A stretch of 64,000 nt of DNA from Spongisporangium articulatum (GTDB lineage Bacteria; Actinomycetota; Actinomycetes; Actinomycetales; Kineosporiaceae), in the NCBI RefSeq assembly GCF_044465595.1, contig NZ_JBITLV010000008.1:124001-188000 (forward strand), in the 5' to 3' direction. Of the stretch, positions 17,266 through 24,716 are shown one piece after another (the first letter of the stretch is position 1; each line of letters begins with the position of its first letter). The position numbers and the translations under genes are program-made. The notes under the pieces are model-generated. The model made no database searches, was not told the origin of the DNA, and saw nothing but the letters and a program-made list of their open reading frames with translations.

Positions 17266-17273
17266 TGCGGATC

Positions 17274-17969
17274 GTGCGTCTCGTCATTGCTCGCTGCTCC
17301 GTGGACTACGCGGGCCGGCTCACCGCCCACCTGCCCCTCGCGACCCGGCTGCTGCTGGTCAAGGCCGACGGGAGCGTGCTGGTGCACTCCGACGGCGGCT
17401 CGTACAAGCCGCTGAACTGGATGAGCCCGCCCGCGAAGCTGACCGTGGGACAGCCCGACGACGCCGCGGCGGAGCAGGGCGTGATCGAGGTCTGGACCGT
17501 CCAGTCGGCCAAGACCGACGACCGGTTGATCATCAACCTGCGGGAGGTGCTGCACGACAGCAGCCACGACCTCGGCGTCGACCCCGGGCTGGTCAAGGAC
17601 GGCGTCGAGGCGCACCTGCAGAAGCTGCTGGCCGAGCAGGTCGAACGCCTCGGCGACGGCTGGTCGCTCGTGCGGCGCGAGTACATGACGGCGATCGGCC
17701 CGGTCGACCTGCTGGTCAAGGACGCGACCGGCGGTTCGGTCGCGGTGGAGATCAAGCGACGCGGTGAGATCGACGGGGTCGAGCAGCTGACCCGCTACCT
17801 CGAGCTGATGAACCGCGACCCGCTGCTGGCCCCGGTGGCGGGCATCTTCGCGGCCCAGGAGATCAAGCCGCAGGCCCGGGTACTCGCCGAGGACCGCGGG
17901 ATCCGTTGTGTGACGCTCGATTACGACGACATGCGCGGGATCGACGACTCCGAGCACCGGCTGTTCTGA
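17274..17969 (+). CDS. nucS: Mismatch endonuclease NucS (EndoMS)
   Basis: A 231-residue protein matching actinobacterial NucS: N-terminal beta-rich DNA-binding half (VRLVIARCSVDYAGRLTAHL, GGSYKPLNWMSPP) and a C-terminal RecB-like nuclease core with DLLVKD...VAVEIKRRGEIDGVEQL, containing the Asp and Glu-x-Lys metal/catalytic residues. NucS cuts mismatched DNA and replaces MutS/MutL mismatch repair in actinobacteria, working with the beta clamp. The GTG start gives the canonical N-terminus. pyrD starts two bases after its stop, so the two are probably co-transcribed. Confidence 0.95.
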   Translation: MRLVIARCSVDYAGRLTAHLPLATRLLLVKADGSVLVHSDGGSYKPLNWMSPPAKLTVGQPDDAAAEQGVIEVWTVQSAKTDDRLIINLREVLHDSSHDLGVDPGLVKDGVEAHLQKLLAEQVERLGDGWSLVRREYMTAIGPVDLLVKDATGGSVAVEIKRRGEIDGVEQLTRYLELMNRDPLLAPVAGIFAAQEIKPQARVLAEDRGIRCVTLDYDDMRGIDDSEHRLF

Positions 17970-17970
17970 C

Positions 17971-19038
17971 GTGTTCTACGCCTTCCTCTACCGATACCTC
18001 TTCGCCCGCCTCGACGCCGAACTCGCGCATCGCATCGGGTTCGGGCTGATCCGGCTGGCAGGGGTGCTGCCGGGCGTGACCTGGCTCCTGGCGCGGCTTC
18101 TCGCACCCCGGGACGACGTGCTCAAGGTGCGCGCGCTCGGCCTCGAGTTCCCGGGGCCGCTCGGCCTGGCGGCCGGGTTCGACAAGGACGCCGCCGCGCC
18201 CGACGCGCTGGCCGCGCTCGGTTTCGGGTCGGTCGAGGTGGGCACGCTGACCGCCCTCCCCCAGCCCGGCAACCCCCGCCCGCGGCTGTTCCGGCTGACC
18301 GCCGACCGGGCGCTGATCAACCGGATGGGGTTCAACAACCACGGGTCGGCGGCGGCCGCCCAGCGCCTGCGCAGCCGGGTGCGCAGGCCGGGCGGGCCGG
18401 TGGTCGGGGTGAACATCGGGAAGTCGAAGGTGGTCGAGGAGGCCGACGCCGCGGGCGATTACGCGACGTCGGCCCGCCGGCTGGCCGCGAGCGCCGACTA
18501 CCTCGTGGTGAACGTCAGCTCACCGAACACGCCCGGGCTGCGCAACCTGCAGGCGGTCGACTCGCTGCGGCCGCTGCTGGTCGCGGTGCGCGCGGCGCTC
18601 GACGAGGCCGAGCCGGGCCGGCGGGTGCCGCTCCTGGTGAAGATCGCCCCGGACCTGGCCGACGACGACGTCGACGCCGTCGCCGACCTCGCCCTCGAGC
18701 TGGGGCTGGACGGGATCATCGCGACCAACACGACGATCGGGCGGGCCGGCCTGCGGACCCCGGCGGACGTCGTGGCGGCCCTCGGAGCCGGCGGCCTGTC
18801 CGGCGCGCCGCTGCGGGCCCGCTCGCTCGAGGTCCTGCGCCGGTTGAAGGCGCGGGTCGGCGACCGGCTGGTCCTGGTCGCCGCGGGCGGCGTGGAGAGC
18901 GCGGACGACGTGTGGGAGCGACTCGAGGCCGGGGCGACGCTGGTGCAGGCGTACACCGCGTTCATCTACCGCGGCCCGTTCTGGGCCGCCCGCGTGCACC
19001 GCGACCTGGCGAAACGCCTACGCGCGGAACGTCAGTAG
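17971..19038 (+). CDS. pyrD: Quinone-dependent dihydroorotate dehydrogenase (class 2)
   Basis: A 355-residue FMN enzyme oxidising dihydroorotate to orotate in pyrimidine synthesis and passing electrons to quinone. The N-terminal amphipathic helix region (FYAFLYRYLFARLDAELAH) marks the membrane-bound class 2. FMN/substrate motifs include GLAAGFDKDAAAPDAL, NRMGFNNHG and NVSSPNTPGLRNLQ with the catalytic Ser in that last segment. GTG start one base after the nucS stop. Its end overlaps the convergent chemoreceptor gene by seven bases. Confidence 0.95.
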   Translation: MFYAFLYRYLFARLDAELAHRIGFGLIRLAGVLPGVTWLLARLLAPRDDVLKVRALGLEFPGPLGLAAGFDKDAAAPDALAALGFGSVEVGTLTALPQPGNPRPRLFRLTADRALINRMGFNNHGSAAAAQRLRSRVRRPGGPVVGVNIGKSKVVEEADAAGDYATSARRLAASADYLVVNVSSPNTPGLRNLQAVDSLRPLLVAVRAALDEAEPGRRVPLLVKIAPDLADDDVDAVADLALELGLDGIIATNTTIGRAGLRTPADVVAALGAGGLSGAPLRARSLEVLRRLKARVGDRLVLVAAGGVESADDVWERLEAGATLVQAYTAFIYRGPFWAARVHRDLAKRLRAERQ

Positions 19039-20597
19039 CGGAACTGGCCGATCAGCTCGGTCACCTTCGTCGTCACGCCGTTGAGGTCACCGACGGCCCG
19101 GCTGGTCGCGCCGGCCCCGTCCGCGGTGGACGTAGTGGCCGAGGCGATCCCGTCGATGCTGTCGGCGATCTTCGTGGCGTTCTCCGACAGGTGGTTGATC
19201 ATCCGGCTGATCTCGGCCGTGGTGGCCGCCTGCTGCTCGACCGCTGCCGCGATGGTGGCCTGGTTCTCGTTGATCCGGCCGATCACGGTGCCGATCCCGG
19301 AGATCGTCTCCGACGCCTCGCCGGTGATCTCCTGGATGGCGGCGATCTTGCCGGTGACGTCCTCGGTCGCCCGGGCCGTCTCCAGGGCCAGGTCCTTCAC
19401 CTCGCTGGCCACGACCGCGAAGCCCTTGCCGGCCTCCCCGGCCCGGGCCGCCTCGATGGTGGCGTTGAGCGCGAGCAGGTTGGTCTGCTGGGCGATCCCG
19501 CTGATCGCGGAGACGATCTCGCCGATCTCCTCGCTGGCCGCAAGCAGCCGCTGCACGGCCACGGCGCTCACCTCGGCCGTGCGGATGGCCTCGGCGACGA
19601 TGTCGGCGGCCTCCGACGCCCGGGCCGCGATCTCGCGGATCGAGCTGTCCATCTGCTCGGTCGCCGCGGACATCGCCGTCGCCGAACCGGACACCTCGCG
19701 GGCCGCGCCGGAGACCGACTCGGCCTGCTCGGCGGAGGCCTCCGCGGTGCGGCCGAGGGCGCCCGACACCGACGACATCTCGCCGGTCGCGCCGGCCAGC
19801 GAGGTGAGGCCCTCGCCTGTGGCCCGGATCGTGGTGCGGATCGCGACCAGGGCCTGGTCGAGGGCCTTGGCCATGTCGCCGAACTCGTCGTCGCGCAGCG
19901 CCGGCACCTCGACGCCGAGGTCCTTGCCGGCCACCCGGGCCAGGACGGCGGACAGCCGCCGCAGCGGGTTACGCACGGCCAGCACGACCAGCACCGCCAG
20001 GACCAGGAAGAGCAGGGTGACGACGATGCCGATGACCAGGGACAGCCGGCCCGACTCGCGGGAGGCGGACTGGGTCGCCGCGCCCTGGTCGGCGACCGCC
20101 TTCAGCATCGCGTCGTCGATCGCGCCGAGCTTCTCCTCCAGCTCCCCGAACACCGTCAGGAACGCCGGCAACCGGCGTTGCGCGGCAGCGTGGTCAGTGG
20201 CGGCCAGGGCGACGAGCGCCGTGGCCAGCTCGCCGTACTCGGCGACCTCGGGCCGCACGGAGGCGTAGTCGTCCTTCAGGGAGAGGGGGGCGGCGGCCGC
20301 CGCGTCGTCGAGCGCGGCCAGCATCTCCTGCGCGTGCTCGGAGGTCCCGTCGACCTCGTAGGCCTTGCGTTGCGCGGGCGTGGTCGCGTAGAGCGCGGAC
20401 ATCACGTCGGCGCGGATGCCGTCGTGCAGCATGTCGGCGTTCCACTGCCGGCTCAGGCCGTCACTCAGCGCCCGCATGTCGCTGACGGAGTCGGAGGCCC
20501 GGCCGGCCGCGACGACGCCGACCCCGATGACGGCGCCGAGGCCCAGGAGACCGACGACGGCGAGGGCCGTGATCCGGCCCGTGATGGTGACGCGCAT
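19032..20597 (-). CDS. Methyl-accepting chemotaxis protein
   Basis: A 521-residue receptor: transmembrane helix at residues 8-31, an extracytoplasmic four-helix-bundle sensor to ~183, second helix at 185-208, HAMP at ~210-262, then the long cytoplasmic signalling hairpin with the conserved tip EAARAGEAGKGFAVVASEVKDLA. It would report to CheA/CheW, but no che or flagellar genes occur in this window. The ligand is unknown. ATG 20597 directly precedes the first hydrophobic helix; the upstream extension is unsupported. Confidence 0.93.
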   Translation of the reverse strand: MRVTITGRITALAVVGLLGLGAVIGVGVVAAGRASDSVSDMRALSDGLSRQWNADMLHDGIRADVMSALYATTPAQRKAYEVDGTSEHAQEMLAALDDAAAAAPLSLKDDYASVRPEVAEYGELATALVALAATDHAAAQRRLPAFLTVFGELEEKLGAIDDAMLKAVADQGAATQSASRESGRLSLVIGIVVTLLFLVLAVLVVLAVRNPLRRLSAVLARVAGKDLGVEVPALRDDEFGDMAKALDQALVAIRTTIRATGEGLTSLAGATGEMSSVSGALGRTAEASAEQAESVSGAAREVSGSATAMSAATEQMDSSIREIAARASEAADIVAEAIRTAEVSAVAVQRLLAASEEIGEIVSAISGIAQQTNLLALNATIEAARAGEAGKGFAVVASEVKDLALETARATEDVTGKIAAIQEITGEASETISGIGTVIGRINENQATIAAAVEQQAATTAEISRMINHLSENATKIADSIDGIASATTSTADGAGATSRAVGDLNGVTTKVTELIGQFRY

Positions 20598-20761
20598 GCT
20601 GCCCTGCCTCTGCGTGAAGCACCCCCGTGGCTGGAGGTCGAGGACGTCGTATCGGCGCGACCGGAGCCGATCTTGACCTCGGCCGCGCATTCCGGCTGGT
20701 CAACGGGTGGTAGAGGCCACGAACACTGGTCCTGGGCCGCCCGGCTTGGGACGATCGGGAC

Positions 20762-21715
20762 ATGACGAGGGTGACCGTGGTCGGCGCGGGCGTGATCGGG
20801 CTGACGAGCGCGATCCGGCTGGCCGAGGCCGGCTACGAGGTCGACGTGCTGGCCCGCGAACTGCCCCTGGAGACCGTCTCGGCCGTGGCGGGCGGGCTCT
20901 GGATGCCGTACCTGGCCGAACCGGTCGAATCCGTCGCCCGCTGGGCGCGGGCCACGCTGGACGTGTACCTGGAGCAGGCCGAGACGTGCGGGGACGACTG
21001 CGGGGTGACGCTGCGGACGGGGCACATCCTGGTGCGCGACCAGCCGGCGTGGTCGCTGGGCCTCGGGCTGGAGGACCGGCTCGGCCTGGTGGCGACCAGT
21101 TTCCCGACCGCCCAGCACGAGCACGGCTGGCAGCTGCGGGCCCCCCTGGTCGACATGAGCCGCTACCTGCCGTACCTGGTCTCCCGCCTGGCCGCGGCCG
21201 ACGGCACGCTGACCCGGATGGCGCTGCCGGCGCTGCCCACCCGCGGCCTGGTCGTGAACTGCACCGGGATGGCGGCCCGGGCCCTGGCCTCGGACCCGAC
21301 CATGCGGCCCGTGCGCGGTCAGGTGCTGAAGCTGACCAACCCCGGCCTGGACAGCTGGTGGACCGACGAGACCGGGGACGAACCGACGTACGTCTTCGCG
21401 CATCCGGGGCATGTCGTGGTCGGCGGCAGCGCGCAGCCGGACGACTGGTCCCCCGACGTCGACCACGCGCTGGCCGAGCGGATCCTGGCCCGCGCCGTCC
21501 ACCTGGTCCCGCAGCTGGCCTCGGCCACGGTGATCGCCCACCGGGTCGGGCTGCGACCGGTCCGCCCCACCGTGCGGGTCGAGGCGGTGCCCGGGCCGGA
21601 GGGGCTGGTGGTGCACAACTACGGCCACGGCGGCAGCGGCGTGACGCTGGCCTGGGGGTGCGCGGACGACGTCCTCGAGCTGGTCTCGCAGGCCACCGCC
21701 GCCCGGGGGGCCTGA
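20762..21715 (+). CDS. D-amino-acid oxidase (DAO family)
   Basis: A 317-residue FAD flavoprotein. N-terminal dinucleotide loop VVGAGVIGLTSAIRLAEAG, then SAVAGGLWMPY, and the DAO C-terminal signature HNYGHGGSGVTLAWG. It oxidatively deaminates D-amino acids to keto acids, ammonia and hydrogen peroxide. The length and both signatures fit actinobacterial D-amino-acid oxidases better than glycine oxidase ThiO. No SKL-type tail or signal peptide; cytoplasmic. Stands alone between a chemoreceptor promoter region and a long gene-free stretch. Confidence 0.88.
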   Translation: MTRVTVVGAGVIGLTSAIRLAEAGYEVDVLARELPLETVSAVAGGLWMPYLAEPVESVARWARATLDVYLEQAETCGDDCGVTLRTGHILVRDQPAWSLGLGLEDRLGLVATSFPTAQHEHGWQLRAPLVDMSRYLPYLVSRLAAADGTLTRMALPALPTRGLVVNCTGMAARALASDPTMRPVRGQVLKLTNPGLDSWWTDETGDEPTYVFAHPGHVVVGGSAQPDDWSPDVDHALAERILARAVHLVPQLASATVIAHRVGLRPVRPTVRVEAVPGPEGLVVHNYGHGGSGVTLAWGCADDVLELVSQATAARGA

Positions 21716-21730
21716 GCGCGCGTAAGGGTC

Positions 21731-21768
21731 CGGCAAGTGACCGTTATGCCTTTGTAACGGCATTGCCG
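21731..21768 (+). terminator. Two-stem hairpin after the D-amino-acid oxidase gene
   Basis: CGGCAA (21731-21736) pairs with TTGCCG (21763-21768), and inside it CCGTTA pairs with TAACGG around an 8-base loop containing TTT. It is 15 bases after the stop and probably terminates the oxidase transcript. Confidence 0.55.
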
Positions 21769-22026
21769 CACACAGTGATCACGGCCTACCGTCACTGGTG
21801 GTCGCACGGTGAGCGCCAGTCGCCAGCACAGCTCGGGGGTGCTCTCGCCGGGGCGCACCGGTGTCACGGGGAGAGCGGACACTCCCCCAGGGCTCCGGGC
21901 CCGGCGGATCCTCCCGAGCCACTCGATCATTGACGACGGGCGCACGCGATGCGTGACCGGTGAGGACCTGCCCGCCTCCGCAGGCACCGCCCGGCCACGT
22001 CCCGGTTCCAGGCCGGAGTCGCGGCC

Positions 22027-22066
22027 GGGTGACGCGGCGGGAAAGTGCGAGCCCGCCGCGTCACCC
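22027..22066. terminator. 15-bp perfect hairpin
   Basis: GGGTGACGCGGCGGG (22027-22041) and its exact complement (22052-22066) enclose a 10-base loop. It lies 86 bases before the aminotransferase start and over 300 bases after the preceding stop, so it could end an unseen small transcript or fold in a leader. Confidence 0.5.
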
Positions 22067-22139
22067 ACCCCGGCAAGATCACTCCAGCGGCCGGATTTCA
22101 CCGAGTTCGGCTCGACCGAACCCGGCAGCGTCCGTGATC

Positions 22140-22145
22140 TAGCCT
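22140..22145 (+). promoter_or_regulatory. Candidate -10 (TAGCCT) for leaderless gene at 22152
   Basis: TAGCCT ends six bases before the GTG start, with no ribosome-binding site in between. Confidence 0.35.
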
Positions 22146-22151
22146 GACGTC

Positions 22152-23303
22152 GTGAGCCGTCCGGACTTCGACCTGACCGACGACGAGCTGCGGGCCGCCG
22201 GATCGATCAAGTGGGCGCGGCCCGCGCCCGGCGTGCTGCCGGCGTGGGTGGCCGAGATGGACGTCGCCCCGTGCCCGGCGGTGCAGGCCGCGGTGCGCTC
22301 GGCCGTCGACGCCGGGCGGTTCGGCTACCCGGTGACCGACGCCGAGTCGCCGCTGCCGGACGCGACGGCCGCGTTCCTGGGCGAACGGTTCGGTTGGGAC
22401 GTCGACCCGGTCTCCGTGGTGACCACGGGCGACGTGATGGCCGGCGTCACGCTGGTCCTGGAGCGCCTGTGCGAACCGGCGCCGGTCGTCGTCCCGCTGC
22501 CCGCCTACCCGCCGTTCCTGGCCGCCGTGCCCTTGGCCGGGCGTACGGTGGCCCCGGTGCCGATGCTCGTCCAGGACGGCCGGTGGGAGCTCGACCTGGC
22601 CGGGATCGACGCGGCCCTCGCCGACGGCGCCCGCACAGTGCTGCTGGCCAACCCGCACAACCCGACCGGGCGGGCGTTCACGCCCGCGGAGCTCGAGGGG
22701 CTGCGCGACGTCGTCCACCGGCACGGCGCGCGCGTCATCAGCGACGAGATCCACGCCCCCCTGGTGCTGCCCGGCGCCCGGCACACGCCGTACGCGAGCC
22801 TGCCCGGGGCGGCCGCGCATACTGTCACCGCGACAGCGGCGTCGAAGGCGTTCAACTTCCCGGGCCTGAAGTGCGCGCAGCTCGTCGTCGGCTCGGGGCA
22901 CGACCTGGCCACGCTGCGCTCGCTGCACCACGTCTCCAACCACGGGGTCTCGTCGCTGGGGATCACCGCGACCGTGGCCGCGTACTCCGTCGGCGGGCCG
23001 TGGCTCGACGGCCTGCTGTCCGAGATCGCCGACCGTCGAACGCTCTTCACCGAACGCCTGGCCGACCGCCTGCCGCGGCTGCGGTACTCCCCCGGCGAGG
23101 CGACGTACCTGGCGTGGGTCGACGCGCGCGGCACCGGGCTCGACTCCCCGGCCGCGGCAGCCCTGGAGCGGGCGGCCGTGATGCTCAATCCCGGACGCGA
23201 TTTCGGCGCCGGCTACGAAGGTTTCGTACGGGTCAACCTGGCCACGTCGCGCGAACGGCTCGAGCGCGTCGTCGAGCGGATGGCCCTCGCCTTCAGCGAG
23301 TGA
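22152..23303 (+). CDS. MalY/PatB-type PLP-dependent lyase or aminotransferase
   Basis: A 383-residue fold-type I PLP enzyme. Visible motifs: MalY-like opening (KWARPAPGVLPAWVAEMD), NPHNPTGRAF, SDEIHAPLVLPG with the PLP-ring Asp, the Schiff-base Lys in ATAASKAFNFPGLK, and the C-terminal substrate Arg in GFVRVNLATSRERL. The AWVAEMDVA opening and SKAFN spacing favour cystathionine beta-lyase (MalY/PatB) over plain aspartate aminotransferase. It would cleave cystathionine or cysteine to ammonia, pyruvate and a thiol. Overlaps the convergent membrane-protein gene by 11 bases. Confidence 0.85.
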   Translation: MSRPDFDLTDDELRAAGSIKWARPAPGVLPAWVAEMDVAPCPAVQAAVRSAVDAGRFGYPVTDAESPLPDATAAFLGERFGWDVDPVSVVTTGDVMAGVTLVLERLCEPAPVVVPLPAYPPFLAAVPLAGRTVAPVPMLVQDGRWELDLAGIDAALADGARTVLLANPHNPTGRAFTPAELEGLRDVVHRHGARVISDEIHAPLVLPGARHTPYASLPGAAAHTVTATAASKAFNFPGLKCAQLVVGSGHDLATLRSLHHVSNHGVSSLGITATVAAYSVGGPWLDGLLSEIADRRTLFTERLADRLPRLRYSPGEATYLAWVDARGTGLDSPAAAALERAAVMLNPGRDFGAGYEGFVRVNLATSRERLERVVERMALAFSE

Positions 23304-23658
23304 GGGCGACGACCGAGGCGGCCACCACCGCGCCGGCCGCGAGCACGTAGAGCGCGGTCACGAGCCGGACCGCCTGCGCGCGGCGGGCTTCCGGCCACCC
23401 GGACCGTCCCGTCCACCAGGCCACGGCGGGCAGCACGAGGATGCCGTGCATGGTCGCAAAGTGTGCCCACTTCAAGGGAGTGGCCGCGGTGTAGGCGGCC
23501 TGCTGCGACTGGGTCCGCGCAGCCACCGTGCCGATCGCGATCATGGCCGCCCCGATCGCCAGAGTGCCCAGGAAGGTGAGGATTCCGGCCCGGACGGCGA
23601 ACAGCTCGCTCGGCGCGACGGCCGGGTTCGGGCGCAGTGCCGAGGCGGCCAGGAGCAT
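23293..23658 (-). CDS. Small multi-pass membrane protein, start uncertain
   Basis: I do not recognise the family. From the ATG at 23658 it is 121 residues with about three hydrophobic segments (AGILTFLGTLAIGAAMIAIG, MHGILVLPAVAWW, VTALYVLAAGAVVAASVVAL). The open frame continues upstream and encodes one more plausible transmembrane helix directly before this ATG, yet no in-frame ATG, GTG or TTG exists between 23658 and the divergent gene's start. Either translation starts at this ATG inside a helix, or an unusual codon is used. The stop overlaps the convergent lyase gene. Confidence 0.55.
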   Translation of the reverse strand: MLLAASALRPNPAVAPSELFAVRAGILTFLGTLAIGAAMIAIGTVAARTQSQQAAYTAATPLKWAHFATMHGILVLPAVAWWTGRSGWPEARRAQAVRLVTALYVLAAGAVVAASVVALTR

Positions 23659-23798
23659 TGACGTGACGATGATCAGCGCTCCGCCGAACGCCGCCGTGTA
23701 GGCGAAGGCGGCGTCGAGCGGGGTGCTCGTGCGAGCTGCTGCAGAAGGTGGCCGACGAGCAGGGCCTGACTCCCGGCGTCCACCCCGGGTTCCGACAC

Positions 23799-23804
23799 TA
23801 GGGT
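23799..23804 (+). promoter_or_regulatory. Candidate -10 (TAGGGT) for leaderless gene at 23812
   Basis: TAGGGT ends seven bases before the ATG; no Shine-Dalgarno sequence is present. Confidence 0.35.
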
Positions 23805-23811
23805 GTCCGGC

Positions 23812-24711
23812 ATGTCCGAACCCCGGCGACGCAGCGAGGTCACGTTCACCTCGGACGGCGAGCGGATCGCGGCCTACCTCTACCGCCCGGACGGCGACGC
23901 GCCTGGCCCGCGGCCGTGTGTCGTGATGGCGCACGGGTTCTCGGGCACCCGGGACGACGCCCTGCCGCCGTTCGCGGAACGCTTCGCCGCCGCCGGGCTC
24001 GTCGTGCTGCTCTTCGACTACCGGCACTTCGGGGCCAGCGGCGGGCGGCCGCGGCAGCTGATCGAGGTCGGCAGGCAGCAGGCCGACTACCGGGCCGCGA
24101 TCGCCTACGCCCGCGGGCTCGAGGGCGTGGACCCGGAGCGGATCGCCCTGTGGGGCACCTCGTTCAGCGGCGGGCACGTGATGGCCGTGGCCGCGAAGGA
24201 CCCGCGGATCGCGGCCGTCGTGTCGCAGGTGCCGTTCGTCGACGGTCTGGCCGCGGCCCGGGCGGTGCCGATCGGCAACGTCGTGAAGCTCGGGCTGGCC
24301 GGGGCGCGTGACCAGGTGGGCGCGCTGTTCGGGCGCAAGCCGCATTCCGTCGCGGTGGTCGGGCAACCCGGTCAGGTCGCCGCCATGACCGCCCGGGAGG
24401 CCGTGCCGGGGATGGTCAAGATGGTCACGCCGTCCACCCGGTGGCGCAACGACCTGCCCGCCCGGTTGATGCTGACGCTGCCGTTGTACCGGCCCGTGCG
24501 GCTGGCCCGGAAGCTGCGCATGCCGTGGCTGGTGATCGTCGCCGACCACGACCAGACCACGCCGCCCGGCCCGGCGGTGCGGGCCGCGCAGCGGGCCCCG
24601 CGGGGTGAGCTGATCCGCCTGCCCATCGGCCATTTCGAGGCGTACGTGGGCGAGGACTTCGAGCGGGTCGTCACCGCCGAGACGGAGTTCTACACCCGCA
24701 CGCTGGGCTAG
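23812..24711 (+). CDS. Alpha/beta hydrolase
   Basis: A 299-residue alpha/beta hydrolase. The oxyanion region is VMAHGFSGTRDD, the nucleophile elbow GTSFSGG (Ser in GxSxG), the acid is likely Asp in VIVADHDQTTPP and the catalytic His is in LPIGHFEAY. A lid-like insertion sits at roughly residues 145-220. It resembles dienelactone-hydrolase/serine aminopeptidase (S33-like) enzymes with no signal peptide; the substrate is unknown. An alternative GTG start lies nine bases upstream, inside the probable promoter, so the ATG is preferred. Confidence 0.85.
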   Translation: MSEPRRRSEVTFTSDGERIAAYLYRPDGDAPGPRPCVVMAHGFSGTRDDALPPFAERFAAAGLVVLLFDYRHFGASGGRPRQLIEVGRQQADYRAAIAYARGLEGVDPERIALWGTSFSGGHVMAVAAKDPRIAAVVSQVPFVDGLAAARAVPIGNVVKLGLAGARDQVGALFGRKPHSVAVVGQPGQVAAMTAREAVPGMVKMVTPSTRWRNDLPARLMLTLPLYRPVRLARKLRMPWLVIVADHDQTTPPGPAVRAAQRAPRGELIRLPIGHFEAYVGEDFERVVTAETEFYTRTLG

Positions 24712-24716
24712 AAGCC

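Larger units (their letters stand above)
21716..22151. other. 436-base gene-free region with two hairpins
   Basis: I find no credible gene here; the open frame at 21809-22147 is Arg/Pro/Ser-rich and looks like chance. Two structured elements stand out (21731-21768 and 22027-22066). A TAGCCT -10 candidate lies at the right end. An unstructured stretch of ~250 bases between the hairpins is unexplained; I do not recognise a known riboswitch or small RNA. Confidence 0.5.

Noticed and set aside
21809..22147. 112-residue open frame in the gene-free region
   Set aside because: Pro/Arg/Ser-rich with no fold-like pattern, no ribosome-binding site, and it runs through a perfect terminator-like hairpin.
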